Source of the DNA: Lewinella sp. W8
GTDB taxonomy: Bacteria; Bacteroidota; Bacteroidia; Chitinophagales; Saprospiraceae
Direction of reading: 5' to 3'
Length of the DNA stretch: 64,000 nucleotides
NCBI RefSeq assembly: GCF_004375085.3
Contig: NZ_SNAQ03000001.1
Coordinates: 1-64,000 of the forward strand
The notes beneath the pieces were generated by a model. That model saw only the letters and a list, made by a program, of their open reading frames with translations, made no database searches and was not told the DNA's origin. Of the stretch, positions 61,240 through 64,000 are shown in pieces; within the stretch, counting starts at the first letter, position 1, and each line of letters begins with the position of its first letter. The position numbers were made by a program, and so were the translations under genes.

Positions 61240-62586
61240 ATGACGAAAGGAATTGACACCACCGTTGGTCTGGCGCAGCATTATGCCTTTGTGCGTCGGC
61301 AGTCCCTGGCCCTGTGTGCTCCCCTGCAGCCCGAAGATTACGTGGTGCAGGCCTGCGAAGACGTCAGTCCTCCCAAGTGGCATCTGGGGCACACCACCTG
61401 GTTTTTTGAAAATTTTGTGCTGGCGAAGTACGTTCCGGACTACCAGCTTTTTGACGGGAAACTCAACTGGTTTTTCAACAGCTATTACGAAAGTCAGGGG
61501 CCGAGAATCCTGCGCTCTAACCGGGGCAACATGACCCGACCGGCACTCTCGGTGATCCTGGCTTACCGCGAACACGTGGACCGAATCATGGCCGATCTGC
61601 TTCGGCGAGAGCCACAATCCGACGAGCTTAATAAGCTGATAGAACTGGGGCTGCACCACGAACAGCAACACCAGGAGCTGCTGCTCACGGACATTAAGTA
61701 TACCCTCGGAACCAATCCCCTGTATCCCGCTTACCGCGAAGCAGGGGAGCACGGACCCGACACCGGATATGGTGATTTAGGGGCGATGACCGCAGGTGCC
61801 GGCTTCCGCACGGAGGAGCCAGGGGAGGCGATGACCTTCTCCCATATCTCCGGAGGGATTCACACCATCGGCCATCGGGGCGATGGCTTCTGCTGGGACA
61901 ATGAGCTCAGCGTCCATCAGGTTTTGCTGGAGGACTTCCTAATCGGCGACCGGCTGGTTACGGCGGGAGAATACCTGGCCTTCATGCAGGACGGCGGCTA
62001 CGAGCGGTTTGAGCTCTGGCAGATGGAGGGGATCGAGTGGGCCCGCACCCTGGAGGTGAAGGCTCCACAGTACTGGTATCCCGACGAAGCCGGTAACTGG
62101 TTTCACTACCGACTGAACGGCGGACTGGTACCCGTTGATCCGCACCTGCCCGTTACCCACGTCAGCTGGTACGAAGCGGATGCATTCGCCCGCTGGGCGG
62201 AGGCCAGGCTACCGACGGAATTTGAGTGGGAGATAGCTGCCGCCCGGCTACAGCCAGAAATCCCCGCGGACGGGAATTGGGTTGAGTCCACCGCCTACCA
62301 CCCCCAAAGGGCTACTTCCGGAGACCCCCAGTTTTTGGGCCACGCCTGGGAGTGGACCAATTCCAGCTATTTGCCGTATCCGCGGTACCCGCGCCCGGAA
62401 GGAGCCCTGGGAGAATACAACGGCAAGTTTATGGTTAACCATATGGTCTTGCGGGGTGGCTCCTGCGCCACGCCCCTCAGTCATATCCGACCCACTTACC
62501 GCAACTTTTTTCAAACGGATAAACGGTGGCAATTCACCGGAATTCGCCTGGCCAAGGACGTCGAAAATCCCCGCGTACCCAAATGA
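61240..62586 (+). CDS. egtB: Ergothioneine synthase EgtB (sulfoxide synthase)
   Basis: 448 residues. The N-terminal DinB-like domain supplies the iron ligands: H51 (HLGHTTWFF) and H140/H144 in LGLHHEQQHQELL, the arrangement known from the Mycolicibacterium enzyme. The C-terminal FGE-sulfatase domain carries VTHVSWYEADAFARWAEARLPTEFEWE, WEWTNSSY and VLRGGSCATPLSHIRPTYRNFF. EgtB couples hercynine with a thiol (gamma-Glu-Cys or Cys) by oxygen-dependent C-S bond formation. The thiol donor cannot be told from the sequence alone. The stop overlaps the egtD start (ATGA). Confidence 0.95.
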   Translation: MTKGIDTTVGLAQHYAFVRRQSLALCAPLQPEDYVVQACEDVSPPKWHLGHTTWFFENFVLAKYVPDYQLFDGKLNWFFNSYYESQGPRILRSNRGNMTRPALSVILAYREHVDRIMADLLRREPQSDELNKLIELGLHHEQQHQELLLTDIKYTLGTNPLYPAYREAGEHGPDTGYGDLGAMTAGAGFRTEEPGEAMTFSHISGGIHTIGHRGDGFCWDNELSVHQVLLEDFLIGDRLVTAGEYLAFMQDGGYERFELWQMEGIEWARTLEVKAPQYWYPDEAGNWFHYRLNGGLVPVDPHLPVTHVSWYEADAFARWAEARLPTEFEWEIAAARLQPEIPADGNWVESTAYHPQRATSGDPQFLGHAWEWTNSSYLPYPRYPRPEGALGEYNGKFMVNHMVLRGGSCATPLSHIRPTYRNFFQTDKRWQFTGIRLAKDVENPRVPK

Positions 62587-63536
62587 TTAATACTCAGATT
62601 TCAGCCTTTGCGGCAGATGTTTTTGAAGGATTGGCGTCCACTCCACGGCGCCTGTCCAGTAAGTGGTTTTACGACGAGCGGGGAGATGCACTGTTTCAGC
62701 AGATCATGGGCATGCCGGAATACTACCTGACGGACTGCGAACTCGAAATTTTCCAAACCGCCGGTCCGGAATTGCTGGACGCCATCGGTAATCGGAGTTT
62801 TGATTTGATTGAACTGGGGGCCGGGGATGGAACCAAGACGCAGTTCCTGATTGAACAATTCTTGGCGGCGGGAGCCAACTTTACCTATCGCCCGATCGAC
62901 ATCAGTGCCCACGCCATTGAGATTCTCGGAAACCTCATTCGTCGTCGTTGGCCCACCTTGCCCTTCAAGCCGGTGCAGGACGATTATTTTTCGGCGCTGG
63001 ACCGCCTCGGCAAAAGCCAGGGTGATCACCTCCGCCTGGTGCTGTTCCCGGGGGCAAACATTGGGAATTTCGCACCCGAGGAAGCCGTGCAGTTTTTGCG
63101 GCACCTCAGAAAGTTCTTACGGGAAGACGACCTGTTGCTGGTTGGTTTTGACCTGAAAAAAGACCCCGCGATCATCCTGGCGGCCTACAACGACCCGGCA
63201 GGATACACGGCCGCCTTCAACCTCAATTTATTGCGGCGGATCAACGAAGAACTGGGCGCAGACTTCCGGCTCGATCAGTGGAAACACTGGGAAACTTACA
63301 ATCCCGTTTCCGGTGCCACGCGCAGTTACCTGGTAAGTCTCGCCGACCAGTCCGTCCGCCTGCCGGATTACGGCCGTCGATTCCGGTTTGATGTCTGGGA
63401 GCCCATTGAGGTAGAAATCAGCCAGAAGTACAATCGCCCGGAAATCGAAGCGATGCTACAACAGGCCGGTTTCACCTTTCTGCGGCACCTGGAAGACTCG
63501 CGGGGATATTTTTCGGACGCGCTGGCGCGGGTCTAG
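62583..63536 (+). CDS. egtD: L-histidine N-alpha-methyltransferase EgtD
   Basis: 317 residues from ATG 62583, overlapping the egtB TGA. Family start FEGLASTPRRLSSKWFYDERGDALFQQIMGMPEYYLTDCELEIF, SAM motif LIELGAGDGTKTQFL, YRPIDIS, LVLFPGANIGNF and LLVGFDLKKDP are all present. It trimethylates histidine to hercynine, the substrate of EgtB. Together with egtB this gives the two essential steps. EgtE, the final C-S lyase, is not seen nearby. Ends by overlapping the convergent glycosyltransferase gene. Confidence 0.96.
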   Translation: MINTQISAFAADVFEGLASTPRRLSSKWFYDERGDALFQQIMGMPEYYLTDCELEIFQTAGPELLDAIGNRSFDLIELGAGDGTKTQFLIEQFLAAGANFTYRPIDISAHAIEILGNLIRRRWPTLPFKPVQDDYFSALDRLGKSQGDHLRLVLFPGANIGNFAPEEAVQFLRHLRKFLREDDLLLVGFDLKKDPAIILAAYNDPAGYTAAFNLNLLRRINEELGADFRLDQWKHWETYNPVSGATRSYLVSLADQSVRLPDYGRRFRFDVWEPIEVEISQKYNRPEIEAMLQQAGFTFLRHLEDSRGYFSDALARV

Positions 63537-64000
63537 CGCCCGTGCGGACGGAGTTCGTGCCACCAGCGAAGTTTGAGCAGGTCCAGGGCCAAAAGATTGG
63601 GAGCTGATCGCTTACTCAGGTAGTTTTGTAGTGTGGACTCGGGGATCAGCCGGGCAACCATGGGTGCCCAGGACCAATGATCCGTGATCTCCGTTAGCCG
63701 GGTACGAAGCCAGGGGTGTTCCCGACGGAGTAGATGGAGGTTACGGATGGCTTCCCGCTGTTTGTCGAGGAATCTTCCGGCGGGTTCCAATCCGAGGTGC
63801 ACGACCGGATTATCCAGGTGCAGGATCGGCACGCCCGCCCGTAGCATCCGTTGTCCCCAGTAGGTGTCTTCGTGTCCGTACCCCCGATGGCCCTCCGGAA
63901 AGGGATATTGTTTCAGCAGGGAGACCGGTGCGAGGAAGTTATTGGACTGAAAGCCCAGCCAGCCGTCCCTTCGCCTGCGGGGAAGGTCCCGGCTTTCCCG
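63533..64000 (-). CDS. Glycosyltransferase family 2-like protein, 3' part
   Basis: 156 visible residues; the start lies beyond the right edge. The segment WLGFQSNNFLAPVSLL...GYGHEDTYWGQRMLRAGVPILHLDNPVVHLGLEP is the C-terminal acceptor-side region of GT-A enzymes of the galactosyltransferase-like or chondroitin-polymerase-like type, in which the HED/GxED Glu-Asp pair is catalytic. The end (residues about 90-156) is helical and not informative. The nucleotide-sugar-binding half is missing from the window, so sugar specificity cannot be judged. Confidence 0.8.
   Translation of the reverse strand, partial: RESRDLPRRRRDGWLGFQSNNFLAPVSLLKQYPFPEGHRGYGHEDTYWGQRMLRAGVPILHLDNPVVHLGLEPAGRFLDKQREAIRNLHLLRREHPWLRTRLTEITDHWSWAPMVARLIPESTLQNYLSKRSAPNLLALDLLKLRWWHELRPHGR

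Overview
The window looks like chromosomal DNA from a marine-type member of the Bacteroidota, most probably the Saprospiria (Lewinella and relatives). Four things in the sequence support this. There are two type IX secretion (T9SS) C-terminal tails, one at the left edge and one on a 3,516-residue HYR/lamin-tail/dockerin protein. There is a textbook Bacteroidota promoter (TTTG-N19-TATCTTTG at 1127-1157). There is an ExbB/ExbD set with an extra four-helix membrane protein and two ExbD paralogues. There is also a viroplasmin-RNase H. GC content is moderately high, and starts are often GTG or TTG with little sign of Shine-Dalgarno sites. No phage, plasmid, CRISPR array or complete insertion sequence was seen.

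Layout. 1-112 is the end of a T9SS cargo gene with its terminator. 385-4892 holds four same-strand genes that look like an envelope-sensing cassette: a coiled-coil protein, a PspA-like two-helix membrane coiled coil with its own promoter, a membrane-anchored solute-binding/OmpA fusion, and a histidine kinase without a response regulator. 5032-9052 carries gcvT, a bestrophin-like channel and a secreted CocE-type hydrolase. 9357-19907 is the giant secreted protein. 20166-26454 carries a GntP permease, a CotH-like secreted protein, a 7-helix membrane protein, an RlmK-like methyltransferase, and a TetR/SDR pair with palindromic operators. 26900-32746 (all minus strand) carries a DEAD-box helicase, an OmpA-family protein, an ArgE-like deacetylase, an 86-bp tandem repeat and a membrane-anchored nuclease-like/SPOR-like protein.

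33306-40028 is a TetR-TolC-adaptor-RND efflux operon with a long inverted repeat in front. 40301-42897 carries ruvX, def, RNase H and TatD. A tRNA-Ser(GGA) follows at 43005, then the ExbB/X/ExbD/ExbD locus (43327-45760), which has a strong terminator between the two exbD genes. 46084-49965 carries a DMT exporter, a peroxiredoxin, clpS and aat (two parts of the N-degron pathway side by side), an alpha/beta hydrolase and a MarR regulator. 49992-53772 is a propeller-type LytS kinase with its LytTR regulator. A small MITE-like element (53859-54021) and an ORFan/sulfotransferase pair follow, then a 1.1-kb gene-poor stretch (55439-56540) bounded in part by related inverted repeats. The right end carries icd, a lipoprotein, an AI-2E family permease, a TIGR04282-type glycosyltransferase, a DUF427-egtB-egtD ergothioneine cluster, and a glycosyltransferase that runs off the edge.

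The strongest candidates for something little described are the 385-4892 cassette, the membrane-anchored PD-(D/E)XK-like/SPOR-like protein (31550-32746), the two non-coding elements with inverted ends, and the recurrent TAYCTTCG box four bases before start codons, which suggests leaderless transcription. All functional statements are read from sequence and family knowledge; no database search was run.
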